DNA of 64,000 nt from DATFVA01 sp963747755 (GCA_963747755.1 CAVVGK010000014.1:248001-312000); one strand, 5' to 3'. Positions 35,051 to 44,747 are shown, numbered from the stretch's first letter. The notes: generated by a model from the letters alone, not told the origin. Numbers and translations: made by a program.

Positions 35051-36876
35051 CAGCCCAGCTCCGATTCATATAGAGAAAAATTATATTCCGGAATTGTTAT
35101 TTCGTGTATGGTATCGTCGGCCATATCAGGCATGGAACTTCCGGGACCATTCCACCTTTTATCGGATGAGTCAAGTATCTTTTTCCAGACGCCCGAAGGA
35201 AAACGAAACTCTGTTTCTATCTTCTTTTCATTAAAACTCATTAAAGCAAAGAGGCTGCTGTTGTTTTTCTGCCGTTCCATTGTAACTATTTTTAAATCGG
35301 GATATGATTCCGTATGCGTATCCCGTCTATCGTAATTGGCGAGGGCAGGAATAGTTTTCCTTTTTCTTATGATATCTTTATAGAAATTAAGAAGAGTTTT
35401 GTGGCTGTTTGTTTTAATCTTCTCCCAGTCGATCTTTGAATTGGCGAAAGTATTTTCTGCATGCGGATCAGGGATTTCGCCCTCCCAGTTGAACGAAGAA
35501 AATTCTTCACTCCTTCCTTTTTTAACTGCCAGGTTCAAGTCTTCATCAAGAAAGCTGACAAAATAGAGGAAGTGATTATTCTCACCGAATTCTTCTCCCA
35601 TAAAAAGCATAGGCAGTGAAGGGGTAAGAATTAAGGCGGCGGCGGCGAGTTTAAGTCCTTCGAAGGGGATTAATTCTGAAAGCCTTTCTCCGAATGCACG
35701 ATTGCCAACCTGATCGTGATTCTGAATAAAGTGTACAAACTTATCGAAGGGGAGCTCAGCCGGAGAATTGCCATGCTTACGCTTCCTGAAAGGTGAAAAT
35801 CTTCCGTCATAAACAAAATTATTTTTTATTGCCCGGGCAAGGTTCTCCGGCTTCCCGAAGTCGCTGTAATACCCGTCTGATTCCTGAGTCAAAAGGGTGT
35901 GGATTGAGTGGTGAAAATCATCGCTCCACTGGGCATCGCAGCCGAAGCAGTGGTCATCACGCGATCTGATTACCTTAACATCATTCAGGTCGCTTTCAGC
36001 GATCAGGTAATGCTTCTTTCCGCTGGTTTCAGAATACTTTTCAACTTCAGCAGCAAGTTCTGCCAGAAAAGGGTAAGCACTTAAATCATTTATTGCATGC
36101 ACGGCATCGAGACGCAGCGCATCAATATGATAGTTTGAAAGCCAGTAGACAGCATTATAGATAAAATAATTTCTGATATGATCGGAATATGCCTGGTCGA
36201 AGTTAACCGAATTACCCCAGAGTGATTTATATTTATCTGTAAAATACGGCCCGAATTCGTGGAGATAATTTCCTTCGGGACCAAGATGATTGTATACTAC
36301 ATCCAGGATCACCGACATTTGTCGTTTATGAGCTTCATTAACGAGTGTCTTTAGCCCATCGGGACCACCGTAACTATTCTGGGGAGCAAAAGGATATACC
36401 CCGTCGTATCCCCAGTTCCGCTGTCCGGGAAACTGCGCAACCGGCATAATTTCAATTGCAGAAATTCCAAGTTCCTGCAGATAATCAAGTTTCCCTGCAG
36501 CTGCTTCAAAAGTACCCTCAGGTGTAAAAGTCCCGGTATGAAATTCGTACATTATATAGTCTTTCAAATGTACAGGATTAAAATCCGCATCCTGCCATTC
36601 AAAAGATGAATGATCTACGATCCGGGAGGGACCGTTTATTCCTTCAGGCTGAAAATTTGAAGCCGGATCGCCCCGTCTGCTGCCGTTAAGAAGATAAAAA
36701 TAATCTCTTCCCAGCTTGATGTCTTTTACCGAAACCTTCCAGTAATCATCTCCATCTTTCTTCATACGTATCTTTTTATCCTCATCACTTAAATACAAAT
36801 TGATTACCTTAGAAAAAGGAGACCAGACAATAAATTCACATTCATCTGCTGTATAAACCGCACCTATTTTTTTCAT
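35050..36876 (-). CDS. treZ: Malto-oligosyltrehalose trehalohydrolase
   Basis: Releases trehalose from the maltooligosyl-trehalose made by TreY. The 608-residue GH13 protein has an N-terminal CBM48/E-set domain (about 10-95), then the barrel with DVVYNHLGPEGNYL, the nucleophile region IDALRLDAVHAIND, the acid YLIAESDLND, and FIQNHDQVGNRAFGERLS. AAGGATAA precedes the ATG at 36876. It overlaps the GH57 gene by one base. Confidence 0.93.
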   Translation of the reverse strand: MKKIGAVYTADECEFIVWSPFSKVINLYLSDEDKKIRMKKDGDDYWKVSVKDIKLGRDYFYLLNGSRRGDPASNFQPEGINGPSRIVDHSSFEWQDADFNPVHLKDYIMYEFHTGTFTPEGTFEAAAGKLDYLQELGISAIEIMPVAQFPGQRNWGYDGVYPFAPQNSYGGPDGLKTLVNEAHKRQMSVILDVVYNHLGPEGNYLHEFGPYFTDKYKSLWGNSVNFDQAYSDHIRNYFIYNAVYWLSNYHIDALRLDAVHAINDLSAYPFLAELAAEVEKYSETSGKKHYLIAESDLNDVKVIRSRDDHCFGCDAQWSDDFHHSIHTLLTQESDGYYSDFGKPENLARAIKNNFVYDGRFSPFRKRKHGNSPAELPFDKFVHFIQNHDQVGNRAFGERLSELIPFEGLKLAAAALILTPSLPMLFMGEEFGENNHFLYFVSFLDEDLNLAVKKGRSEEFSSFNWEGEIPDPHAENTFANSKIDWEKIKTNSHKTLLNFYKDIIRKRKTIPALANYDRRDTHTESYPDLKIVTMERQKNNSSLFALMSFNEKKIETEFRFPSGVWKKILDSSDKRWNGPGSSMPDMADDTIHEITIPEYNFSLYESELG

Positions 36877-37006
36877 TTATCCTTAACATTATTTTATCTT
36901 ATCTTGCAATTATAGGGGTATAATGCTAGCTGGTTTATACTATCAGTCACATTCATAAGTTTTATTAGTATTCATAAAACTACTGTAATCAATGACACAG
37001 AACCGG

Positions 37007-40000
37007 CTATTTTTTAAGAAGGTTGGTAACTATCCGCAAACCTTCAACAGGAATTTTCAACCAGTTTGAATTGCGGGTTATACCCTTATCTATTTCCGAC
37101 AGCATTTTTTCAATCATATAAACATTTACAAGAAAATTTACCTGCTTCTCGTCGGAAGGAAAGAAATCTTTTTCGCCTGCCGCATCCAGATAACCGCGCA
37201 GAAATTTATTGCTCATACAGAACCACCAGCGGTTTGCAAAAGCATTGTAAGCCGCAATATCTTCCGACAGGAGATGACCGAATTTCTGCAGCGAAGTATG
37301 AGCGGCAAAATAAACAGAGCCGATTATGCCTGCTATATCTCTGAATGGAGAGCGCTTTAATCTTTTTGCGCTTGAGGCAATTGCAGGCTGGCCTTCAAAA
37401 TTTATAAACAGAAAATCCATTCCGGTTAGCAGTATCCTCTTTAAATTGAGATCGCCGTGTATGCGTATTTTCTTTGCATTAAACCTTTCTTCGAGCAGAG
37501 GCTTGAGGTAACTGATTATCATCTCCTCCCTGTCGATAATTTCCTCCATACTCTTTTTCTCCACACCGGAATAACTTTTCATAAGGCGGAAGGTGTTCCT
37601 GGCAAGGGAACGGTTCGACTGGTAAACTGATCTTTGGTAGAAGGAATTAAAATTCTCAGGTTCGAAACCCTCTTCCGGAAGTGTAGAAAGTGCCGAGTGA
37701 AGTTCGCCGGTTCTTTTCCCGAGTAGTCCCATCAGGTCGAGATTCATAGAGTCAAGCTCATCGCAGCTGCTGGTGAAATCATAATCTTTCAGATTTTCGG
37801 TAAGGAGACTGCTGCTCTCGAGGCTGAAATCGGTAATGCTCGTCTTTTCAATATGGATTCTTTTTTCGTAATGGTTAATTGAGGCATCGGTCATATACTT
37901 CCAGAAGTTTCCCTCGTTTGGGACTTCCTTTTCTATGAAACCAAATACATACTGGTTCCCCTCGGAAGTCTTATATTTTATTGTACCGAGATATTCAGGG
38001 ATATTTGAAAAAGAGGACTGCAGCGAGAGTGCGCGGAACATTTCTATACCGGGGTGACCGGCTTCTTCCAATTTCCTGTAGAGTCTAATCTTTATCCCGC
38101 CCCCGTAAATCAAGTCAATAAATTTCTGGTTGGAATCATCGGTATCAGAAATTTTGGAATCAAGATCTTCCTCCATCAATTCAGCAAATCCTTTTTCCTT
38201 TTCTATAACCAGGTCGCCCCGTTTTCCATTTATTCTTTTTGTGCCAAGAACAGCGGAGATCAGCGAATCCCTGAAGGAAATTTCATTTGTGCTTTCACAA
38301 ACCACCCGGTCTTTCTTATCAAGGTAGGCTATTACGGAGCTAAGACTTTCGGGGTCTTTCTGCTGCTCCCTGTTGTAAAAAACCATTGAGCAAGGGATTA
38401 TGAGTCCCTGTGAAGTTTCATCAACATAGCTTACCTCAAACAATACAAGCGACTGATATTCTTTTCCGGGGGAAAGGGGGATTTCATCATAAACGTTTAT
38501 GCCATCGATCTCTTTTTCACGGATATCAATCCATCGGTTGCGTTTGATAAAATCGGGAATTGCAACCGTATTGAGGATGCTTTCATCCTCAAATCCGAAG
38601 AAAGAAAACTCACCCGACAATGGTTCAAGCTCCGGAGGCTCATAGAGGTCGACGCTAAGCTGTGATTCCTCGACCGGCACTAGCTGGAACCAGTAATAAT
38701 CATATGCATTCATTGTGAGCATATAATAGGCGTCCTTAATGGGTGGGAATTTATTTCTACTAAAAAGTTCAACCGGTGTACTTCCGGTATAGCCGGAAAG
38801 ATTAAGCTCAACTACCTGACTGAATCTGGAAAGGTTGGCTACAACCAGGATTGTCTCATCTTCAAATTTACGAAGGAAAGCCAGGACTTTTGAATTTGAC
38901 GGCGAAAGAAACTCTATCTCGCCTCTCCCGAATGCCCGGTATTTCTTTCTTACTGCAATTGCGCGCTTCATCCAGGTAAGCAGCGATGACGGGGTTGTTT
39001 CCTGAACTTCAACATTCACACTTTCAAAATGGTACTCGGGATCGATTATGACCGGAAGCAGAAGCTGCTGCGGATTTACGCGGGAGAAACCGGCGTTACG
39101 GTCAGGACTCCACTGCATAGGTGTACGGACACCATTACGGTCGCCGAGATAATAGTTATCCCCCATGCCAATCTCATCTCCATAATAGATAATCGGAGTT
39201 CCGGGAAACGAGAAGAGGAGGATGTTAAGCAGCTTAATTTTACGTCTGTTGTTTTCTACAAGCGGCGCCAGTCGGCGTCTTATTCCCATGTTAAGCCGGG
39301 CATGTTTATCCTTTGCATAATACCGGTACATATAGTCGCGTTCCTCGTCGGTTACCATCTCAAGCGTCAGCTCATCGTGATTGCGGAGGAACATTGCCCA
39401 CTGACAGTTAGGCGGGATTTCAGGAGTCTGTTCAAGTATATCGATTATAGGATATCTTGTTTCCATCTGCACTGCCATATACATCCTGGGCATAAGCGGG
39501 AAATGAAAAGCCATCTGGCATTCATCACCGGTTCCGAAATAGGCCACTGCATCTTCTGGCCACTGGTTTGCTTCGGCAAGGAACATCTTATTCTTAAATT
39601 TCCCTTTAAGATGGGTGTTCAGTTTCTTAAGGAATTCGTGAGTTTCGGGAAGATTTTCGCAGCTAGTCCCCTCTCGTTCATATAAGTAAGGAACGGCATC
39701 AAGCCGCATTCCGTCAACCCCCATCTCAAACCAGAAGTCGACTGCCCTGAAGATAGCCGTATGCACCTCGGGATTATCGAAATTAAGGTCGGGCTGATGT
39801 GAGTAGAAGCGATGCCAGTAATAAGCGTTGGCCGCAGAATCCCACGTCCAGTTTGAAGTTTCAAAATCACTGAAAATTATTCTCGCATCCTCGTATTCCT
39901 CACCGGCATCGCTCCAGACATAAAAATTTCTTTCGGCACTTCCGGGAGGACTTTTTCTTGCACGCTTGAACCACTCGTGCTGATCGGATGTATGGTTCAT

Positions 40001-40270
40001 AACCAGTTCTGTAATTACCCTGATTTTTCTTTTATGAGCTTCTTCAAGAAATTCTTTAAAATCTTCGAGAGTTCCGTAATCGGGATTTATATTAAAGTAA
40101 TCCGAAATATCATAGCCGTCATCTTTCATCGGTGAAGGGTAGAATGGAAGCACCCATAGTATATTTACTCCCAACGAGTGGATATAATCAAGTTTTTCAG
40201 TTAATCCCTTTATATCTCCTATCCCGTCATTATTACTGTCTTTGAATGATTTGATATGAACCTGGTACAT
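37007..40270 (-). CDS. treS: Trehalose synthase fused to a maltokinase-like domain
   Basis: 1087-residue protein. The GH13 part (about 1-545) interconverts maltose and trehalose: nucleophile in GMRLDAVPYL, acid in FLAEANQWPED, and LRNHDELTLEMV. The C-terminal part (about 575-1087) is a maltokinase-like domain with the cap and kinase lobe, normally making maltose 1-phosphate. Its catalytic loop is HGDLNLKRIL (938-947) and its metal motif INFEGQP (956-962), where active kinases have HGDYHLGQ and DFEGEP. The conserved Asp (N957), Glu (Q961) and loop Gln (R945) are all changed. The true start may be ATG 40322, reached after removing one A from the run at 40306-40310, which would give MAIIKIHDDPLWYKDGIM. 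Confidence 0.9.
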   Translation of the reverse strand: MYQVHIKSFKDSNNDGIGDIKGLTEKLDYIHSLGVNILWVLPFYPSPMKDDGYDISDYFNINPDYGTLEDFKEFLEEAHKRKIRVITELVMNHTSDQHEWFKRARKSPPGSAERNFYVWSDAGEEYEDARIIFSDFETSNWTWDSAANAYYWHRFYSHQPDLNFDNPEVHTAIFRAVDFWFEMGVDGMRLDAVPYLYEREGTSCENLPETHEFLKKLNTHLKGKFKNKMFLAEANQWPEDAVAYFGTGDECQMAFHFPLMPRMYMAVQMETRYPIIDILEQTPEIPPNCQWAMFLRNHDELTLEMVTDEERDYMYRYYAKDKHARLNMGIRRRLAPLVENNRRKIKLLNILLFSFPGTPIIYYGDEIGMGDNYYLGDRNGVRTPMQWSPDRNAGFSRVNPQQLLLPVIIDPEYHFESVNVEVQETTPSSLLTWMKRAIAVRKKYRAFGRGEIEFLSPSNSKVLAFLRKFEDETILVVANLSRFSQVVELNLSGYTGSTPVELFSRNKFPPIKDAYYMLTMNAYDYYWFQLVPVEESQLSVDLYEPPELEPLSGEFSFFGFEDESILNTVAIPDFIKRNRWIDIREKEIDGINVYDEIPLSPGKEYQSLVLFEVSYVDETSQGLIIPCSMVFYNREQQKDPESLSSVIAYLDKKDRVVCESTNEISFRDSLISAVLGTKRINGKRGDLVIEKEKGFAELMEEDLDSKISDTDDSNQKFIDLIYGGGIKIRLYRKLEEAGHPGIEMFRALSLQSSFSNIPEYLGTIKYKTSEGNQYVFGFIEKEVPNEGNFWKYMTDASINHYEKRIHIEKTSITDFSLESSSLLTENLKDYDFTSSCDELDSMNLDLMGLLGKRTGELHSALSTLPEEGFEPENFNSFYQRSVYQSNRSLARNTFRLMKSYSGVEKKSMEEIIDREEMIISYLKPLLEERFNAKKIRIHGDLNLKRILLTGMDFLFINFEGQPAIASSAKRLKRSPFRDIAGIIGSVYFAAHTSLQKFGHLLSEDIAAYNAFANRWWFCMSNKFLRGYLDAAGEKDFFPSDEKQVNFLVNVYMIEKMLSEIDKGITRNSNWLKIPVEGLRIVTNLLKK

Positions 40271-40322
40271 TATTCCGTCTTTATACCACAGCGGGTCATC
40301 ATGTATTTTTAATAATCGCCAT

Positions 40323-40603
40323 ATATAGATAATCCGTTATAAATAAATCTAATTTTGCAAATATTATGGTTTATTAGGGTGATGTAATTCATTATATATA
40401 ATATAATTAGGGGATTTTGCAAGTTTTCTAACTGGTCAAAGGATTTCCTGCCTTAATTTTTTTGTTTTCTTTGCGGACACTGAGTCATTATTCACTTTTC
40501 TTCGGGATCTTAAAGCGTAATTGAAATAACAGAGGGTAAATAAGTCGTACTAGGCACCTTAATACGTTCTGAAAACGTTGAATTGACCCTAAAAGAACGG
40601 ACA
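40323..40603. other. Intergenic region, nothing recognisable
   Basis: About 280 bases between the treS start region and the terminator of the next gene. It should hold the treS promoter. AT-rich, with no gene, repeat or clear box that I can support. Confidence 0.4.
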
Positions 40604-40638
40604 TAAAAAAACCCCGGAGCCTTATTTTTCTCCGGGGT
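40604..40638 (-). terminator. Rho-independent terminator
   Basis: A perfect 9-bp stem ACCCCGGAG/CTCCGGGGT (40611-40619 and 40630-40638) is followed on the minus strand by a run of seven or more T. It lies 32 bases after the stop of the Ycf48-like gene. Confidence 0.9.
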
Positions 40639-40670
40639 AAGCTATAAAGCAGATCGGTTAAGCTAAAAAA

Positions 40671-42206
40671 CTACTTGATCAGGGCCATTCGTTTAGTTGA
40701 CACAAATTCTCCAGCCTGAAGTCTGTATATGTAAATTCCGCTGGTCAGCTCAGCACCGTTGAATTTAACCGAATAAGTTCCTGCTGGTTTGAATTCATCT
40801 ACAAGCGTTTGCACCTGGTTTCCGAGGAGATCATAAACAGTTAACCTTACATGCGATCCCTCAGGGATAGAGTATTTAATTGAAGTTACAGGATTAAACG
40901 GATTCGGATAATTCTGATCGAGGATATAGTCATTAGGTTTAGGTTCAAAGGTTACTTCGACGGTTCCTGAGTAGTCTGTTGCACCATCGTAATCCACCTG
41001 TTTCAGCCGATAGTGAACCTGTCCCTGGTAATTAAGATCAGAAAGATTATCTAAGTAATCGTAGCTATGGGCTTCAGTTGTTGTTCCGTATCCCTGAATA
41101 AAATCGAGGTTCTCCCATGTATTACCTATTCTCCGCTGAACAAAGAATCCGCTGTTATTAGTTTCAGAGGCAGTCCGCCAGGTAAGTCTGATTTCCCTTT
41201 CCTGAAGCTGTGCTCTGAAAGAAGTAAGCTCAACAGGAATTATTCCGCCAGAGACTGTTTTAAGAACAGTTCCATTCTCACCGACAGCATATCCTGTAAG
41301 CTCATCAGCAAATGTAATTCCGAAAAGAGTTGCAGATGTTCCGCTTGATTGCTCTGTCCAGCTGCCGCCGGCGTCAGTTGTTTTAACAATAATTCCGGCC
41401 GCACCCGCTGCATAACCTACATTTGATTGCCCGGCAGGAAAGTTAAGACTGTATAGAGCATTATTAACGAAAGGCAGAGTATTCCAGTTTGCACCGCCAT
41501 CTGTTGTAACAGCAATTGCGCCCTCTCCCGTCCAAACAGAAGCTACAGCAAAACCGCTATTCATATCAAAGAAATGAACGCCATATAATCGGCCTTCGTT
41601 ACTGTTCAGGTAAAATGCTGTATAGTCCCAGCTCTGACCACCGTCAGTCGACCATCCAAATAAAGGCTGAAATATTGAATTCTCACCGGCAACGTACGCG
41701 TTATCGTCATCAAGCATCTGCACACCCCAGAATCCGCCGCCGAAGAAACCTGTCTGAGAGGTTGTCCAGCTTGCTCCGGCATCGGTGGAATATAAAATCG
41801 TCTGTGATGATCCCCCTGCCACACCGCTGGTACCGTTAAAAGAAACTGACAGCAGGTTGTCGCTTACATTGGAAGTAATATTTTGCCAGGACGAACCGGC
41901 ATCAGTTGTACGGAGTAAGATGCCGGCATCGCCTGCAATTACCGCAATGCTGTTATTTATAACACTTATGCTGTTTAATCTCTCTGAAGTACCCGAAGTG
42001 ATGTTCTCCCAGCTGACACCCCCGTCAGTCGTCTTGAGGATAGTTCCCGCATCTCCGACAGCTATAACATAATCGGTGGTAAAAAAACCTATTCCGTTCA
42101 GACTGTTTGTTGTGCCTGAATTCAGCGAAAACCAGCCTGGCTGGGAGTTAGCAATAGAAAAACTGAATAAAAAAGAAAATAAAAGCAGATAGTATCTTTT
42201 GATCAT
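40671..42206 (-). CDS. T9SS-exported Ycf48-like repeat protein
   Basis: 511-residue secreted protein. It has a signal peptide (MIKRYYLLLFSFLFSFSIAN), then six or seven repeats of the photosystem-II-assembly/BNR type (AVGDAGTILKTTDGGVSWEN and relatives, residues about 25-330), which form a beta-propeller. A fibronectin-like stretch follows (about 335-420), then a T9SS type A sorting domain from DQNYPNPFNPVTSIKYSIPE to KRMALIK. Similar propellers in Ignavibacteria are surface proteins of unknown role. A single-gene unit bounded by a downstream terminator. AGGAGAAACC precedes the ATG. Confidence 0.88.
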   Translation of the reverse strand: MIKRYYLLLFSFLFSFSIANSQPGWFSLNSGTTNSLNGIGFFTTDYVIAVGDAGTILKTTDGGVSWENITSGTSERLNSISVINNSIAVIAGDAGILLRTTDAGSSWQNITSNVSDNLLSVSFNGTSGVAGGSSQTILYSTDAGASWTTSQTGFFGGGFWGVQMLDDDNAYVAGENSIFQPLFGWSTDGGQSWDYTAFYLNSNEGRLYGVHFFDMNSGFAVASVWTGEGAIAVTTDGGANWNTLPFVNNALYSLNFPAGQSNVGYAAGAAGIIVKTTDAGGSWTEQSSGTSATLFGITFADELTGYAVGENGTVLKTVSGGIIPVELTSFRAQLQEREIRLTWRTASETNNSGFFVQRRIGNTWENLDFIQGYGTTTEAHSYDYLDNLSDLNYQGQVHYRLKQVDYDGATDYSGTVEVTFEPKPNDYILDQNYPNPFNPVTSIKYSIPEGSHVRLTVYDLLGNQVQTLVDEFKPAGTYSVKFNGAELTSGIYIYRLQAGEFVSTKRMALIK

Positions 42207-42295
42207 CCGGTTTCTCCTATATAATTTTTAGTTCCTGGTAATGGAAATCTAAGAAATTTTGCTTTGTTTAATGGTGATCCGGGAATCATTTTAAT

Positions 42296-42406
42296 TTCCG
42301 TAGGGAATAAATATTTATAACACCCATGCCCCTCAAAGTAAAGATTCCCGGAGGGAATCCAAGAGAGGTTTGTCTTGTAACAGCGGCTAAATCCCTTCGG
42401 GATTTC
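42296..42406. repeat. Degenerate palindromic repeat remnant
   Basis: The 221-base gap 42207-42427 contains GATTCCC-gga-GGGAATC (42343-42359) and AAATCCC-ttc-GGGATTT (42389-42405), plus GGGAATAAATATTTATAAC (42303-42321), which matches 16 of 19 bases at 7388-7406. Probably the same interspersed family as at 7.2-7.4 kb. Confidence 0.5.
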
Positions 42407-42427
42407 AGAATCTTATTCTTGCGGAAA

Positions 42428-43579
42428 TCAGGAAATTACGTACCTGGGGATGTTGCGGGGGAGGCGGCTGAGTGATTCATAATTCAGCTGATCGCTTAAT
42501 TCACTGAATGAGGAGACAGAAATGGAGAGATCGCCCTGACAGCCTATCAGTACTACTTCATCATTCCTTTCTATACCCGGCACATCTGTTACATCGATGA
42601 TCAGGTGATTCATATTAACAATACCTATCACGGCTACCCTGTAGCCGTTGACCAAAGCACGGCCATGATTACTCATAGACCGGCTGAAACCCTGTGAATA
42701 ACCCACAGGGACTATGCCGATTTTCATATCGCGCTGCGCAAGGTAGGATGTTCCGTATCCGACAAATTCCCCGGTAGATACCTGCTTGACGCTCATTATT
42801 TTGCTTTTCCAGGATATAATCCTCCTGAGCGGGTCAATCTTTTTTTCCTGTTTACTGAGATAAGAAATAAGCGTTTCCCTGCTCGGCCAGAATCCATATT
42901 GAAGAATTCCAATTCTTACCAGCTCCATCCTTGTCTGCGGGTAGGATACTGCAGAGGCGCTGCAGGCAGTGTGCCTTGTAATCGGATGAATACCTTTTGC
43001 TTCAAACCATTTGTAAAAATTATTAAATTTTTTAATCTGCTGATGTATCCGGTAATAGTTAGCTATACTTTCTGCTCCCGCATAATGCGTGCACATACCC
43101 TCGACAACATAATTACCCTTGTATTTTTTCAAGACATCAGTTAAACGACCGAAATCTCTTTCCTGGAATCCTGTACGGTTGAATCCAGTTTCAAGCTCAA
43201 TATGTATCCTCGCAGGAATATCAATTCGTTTGGCAGTTTTAAGAGCAAATTCCAATCTGGCAAGATCAAAAACCCAGAACTGTATCTCTTCTCTGATCGC
43301 CCATTCAATGTCCGAATCATCAATCATTCCCATTATCATAATTTCGGAATCTTTTGTTAATGTAGAACTTACACGATAGGCCTCTTCTGTGCTGAAAACC
43401 GAAAAATGATCTATACCTGCATTCTCCGCCATAGGGACGAATACCTCGATGCCATGTCCGTATGCATTTCCCTTAACTACCGAAGATATCCTTACCTTCT
43501 TTCCGAATAATTTCCTGAGGAAAGAAATGTTGGTATCAAGAGAAGACTGACTGAGTTCCAGAACAGAAGTGTGAAACAT
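42428..43579 (-). CDS. alr: Alanine racemase family protein
   Basis: PLP enzyme of 383 residues. It has the lysine motif SVVKGNAYGHGIEVFVPM near 35-50 and the second-base tyrosine region GIVPVGYSQGFSRSMSNHG. Canonical alanine racemase has GYADG and VCMDQ; here these are GYSQG and VNMNH, so substrate preference may differ. It is the last gene of a cluster with an M20 amidohydrolase, a sodium symporter and a second racemase-like gene, so it may serve D-amino-acid metabolism rather than, or as well as, cell-wall D-alanine supply. It lies one base after the M20 stop. Confidence 0.85.
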   Translation of the reverse strand: MFHTSVLELSQSSLDTNISFLRKLFGKKVRISSVVKGNAYGHGIEVFVPMAENAGIDHFSVFSTEEAYRVSSTLTKDSEIMIMGMIDDSDIEWAIREEIQFWVFDLARLEFALKTAKRIDIPARIHIELETGFNRTGFQERDFGRLTDVLKKYKGNYVVEGMCTHYAGAESIANYYRIHQQIKKFNNFYKWFEAKGIHPITRHTACSASAVSYPQTRMELVRIGILQYGFWPSRETLISYLSKQEKKIDPLRRIISWKSKIMSVKQVSTGEFVGYGTSYLAQRDMKIGIVPVGYSQGFSRSMSNHGRALVNGYRVAVIGIVNMNHLIIDVTDVPGIERNDEVVLIGCQGDLSISVSSFSELSDQLNYESLSRLPRNIPRYVIS

Positions 43580-43580
43580 A

Positions 43581-44729
43581 TTATTTCCTCTTCAGTATTT
43601 CCTGCCAAATAGTATAAAACATATTTATCCCGACGGGAATTATTTCGTCCGGGAAATCATAATCAGGATTATGAAGCTGAGGATGATTCTTTCCCGAGCC
43701 TATTCCGAACATTGCTCCACGGAACTTCCCTGTGAAATGACCGAAATCCTCTGACCAGCGGAATGGTTTACTTACTTTATTCACCGGGTAATAATTTTTT
43801 TCCGCGGCCTTCCTGATTATGCCGCTGCATCTCTCATCATTTACAGTTGCCGGGAATTCTTCAGTATAATTTATTTCTATTTTAAGTCGTTGATCTGAAG
43901 CAACCCTTCGTGCTATCTTTTCAGCCTCAGTAATCAGCAAATCCATATCCTCATTCCTGTACGCTCTCAGGGTTGCCATCAATTCTCCGTAACCCGGAGA
44001 AGTTCCGAAAGCCCTCTCCCCAATTCGTACATGGATGATTGTGGTTAAAACAAATTCTTTTACTGCTTTAAGCTCACCCGGTAAAGCTGAAATTTTTCTG
44101 ATGATATCAGCAACAGCCATTGATGGATTTATTCCATTCTCGGGTTCTGCAGCGTGGGAAGTCTTCCCCGTGAGTTTGATGATCATTCCTCTTGAAGCTG
44201 ACGCAAAGCTGCCGTCTCTGATGATTATGGAACCTGACTCATACCCGGGAAGGTTATGAAAAGCAAATACATAATCCGGAGTTATCTTTGCAAATTGGAT
44301 ATCATTCAATATTCGTTCCGCACCCTCACCTGTTTCCTCGGCCGGCTGGAACAAAAGGATAACCTTACCGTTAAATTTTCGGGTAGTGGAGATTCGCTGT
44401 CCTAATCCGGCAAGTATAGTCATATGGCCGTCATGTCCGCATTTATGACCCTTATCTTTATACTTCGACTTATAATCAAAACCATTTATTTCATCTATCG
44501 GCAGAGCATCCAGCTCGGCTCTGAACAGAACCGCAGGACCTTCAGCCTCTCCTTTAAAGACAAAGGCTATTCCATTCCCGCCTATATTCTTTATGGTTTC
44601 ATCCGGAGAATATTTATAAATGAATTTTTCTATCTTAGAGGCAGTACCGTTTTCTTCTCCGGCCAGTTCTGGTTCGGAGTGGATGTTCCGGCGGAGGTTG
44701 AGCAGTTCTTCATTACTATCTTTTTTCAA
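43581..44729 (-). CDS. M20 family amidohydrolase (N-acyl amino acid deacylase)
   Basis: Zn-dependent deacylase of about 382 residues. Visible motifs: FRAELDALPIDE, KCGHDGHMTILAGLG (metal ligands), LLFQPAEETGEGAERI (Glu pair), FGHFTGKFRGAMFGIGSG. The start I choose is TTG 44729, with AGGA six bases ahead. A longer open frame to 44855 runs through an inverted-repeat element, and the VMLNLFQHPGG peptide it would encode is repeat-derived. The family includes hippurate hydrolase-like and N-acetyl-diaminopimelate deacetylase-like enzymes; substrate unknown. Neighbouring racemases suggest N-acyl amino acids or dipeptides. Confidence 0.8.
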   Translation of the reverse strand: MKKDSNEELLNLRRNIHSEPELAGEENGTASKIEKFIYKYSPDETIKNIGGNGIAFVFKGEAEGPAVLFRAELDALPIDEINGFDYKSKYKDKGHKCGHDGHMTILAGLGQRISTTRKFNGKVILLFQPAEETGEGAERILNDIQFAKITPDYVFAFHNLPGYESGSIIIRDGSFASASRGMIIKLTGKTSHAAEPENGINPSMAVADIIRKISALPGELKAVKEFVLTTIIHVRIGERAFGTSPGYGELMATLRAYRNEDMDLLITEAEKIARRVASDQRLKIEINYTEEFPATVNDERCSGIIRKAAEKNYYPVNKVSKPFRWSEDFGHFTGKFRGAMFGIGSGKNHPQLHNPDYDFPDEIIPVGINMFYTIWQEILKRK

Positions 44730-44747
44730 ATCGGTTCCTATTAATAA

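Noticed and set aside
39029..39685. 218-codon plus-strand frame
   Set aside because: Antisense shadow of treS; no domain.
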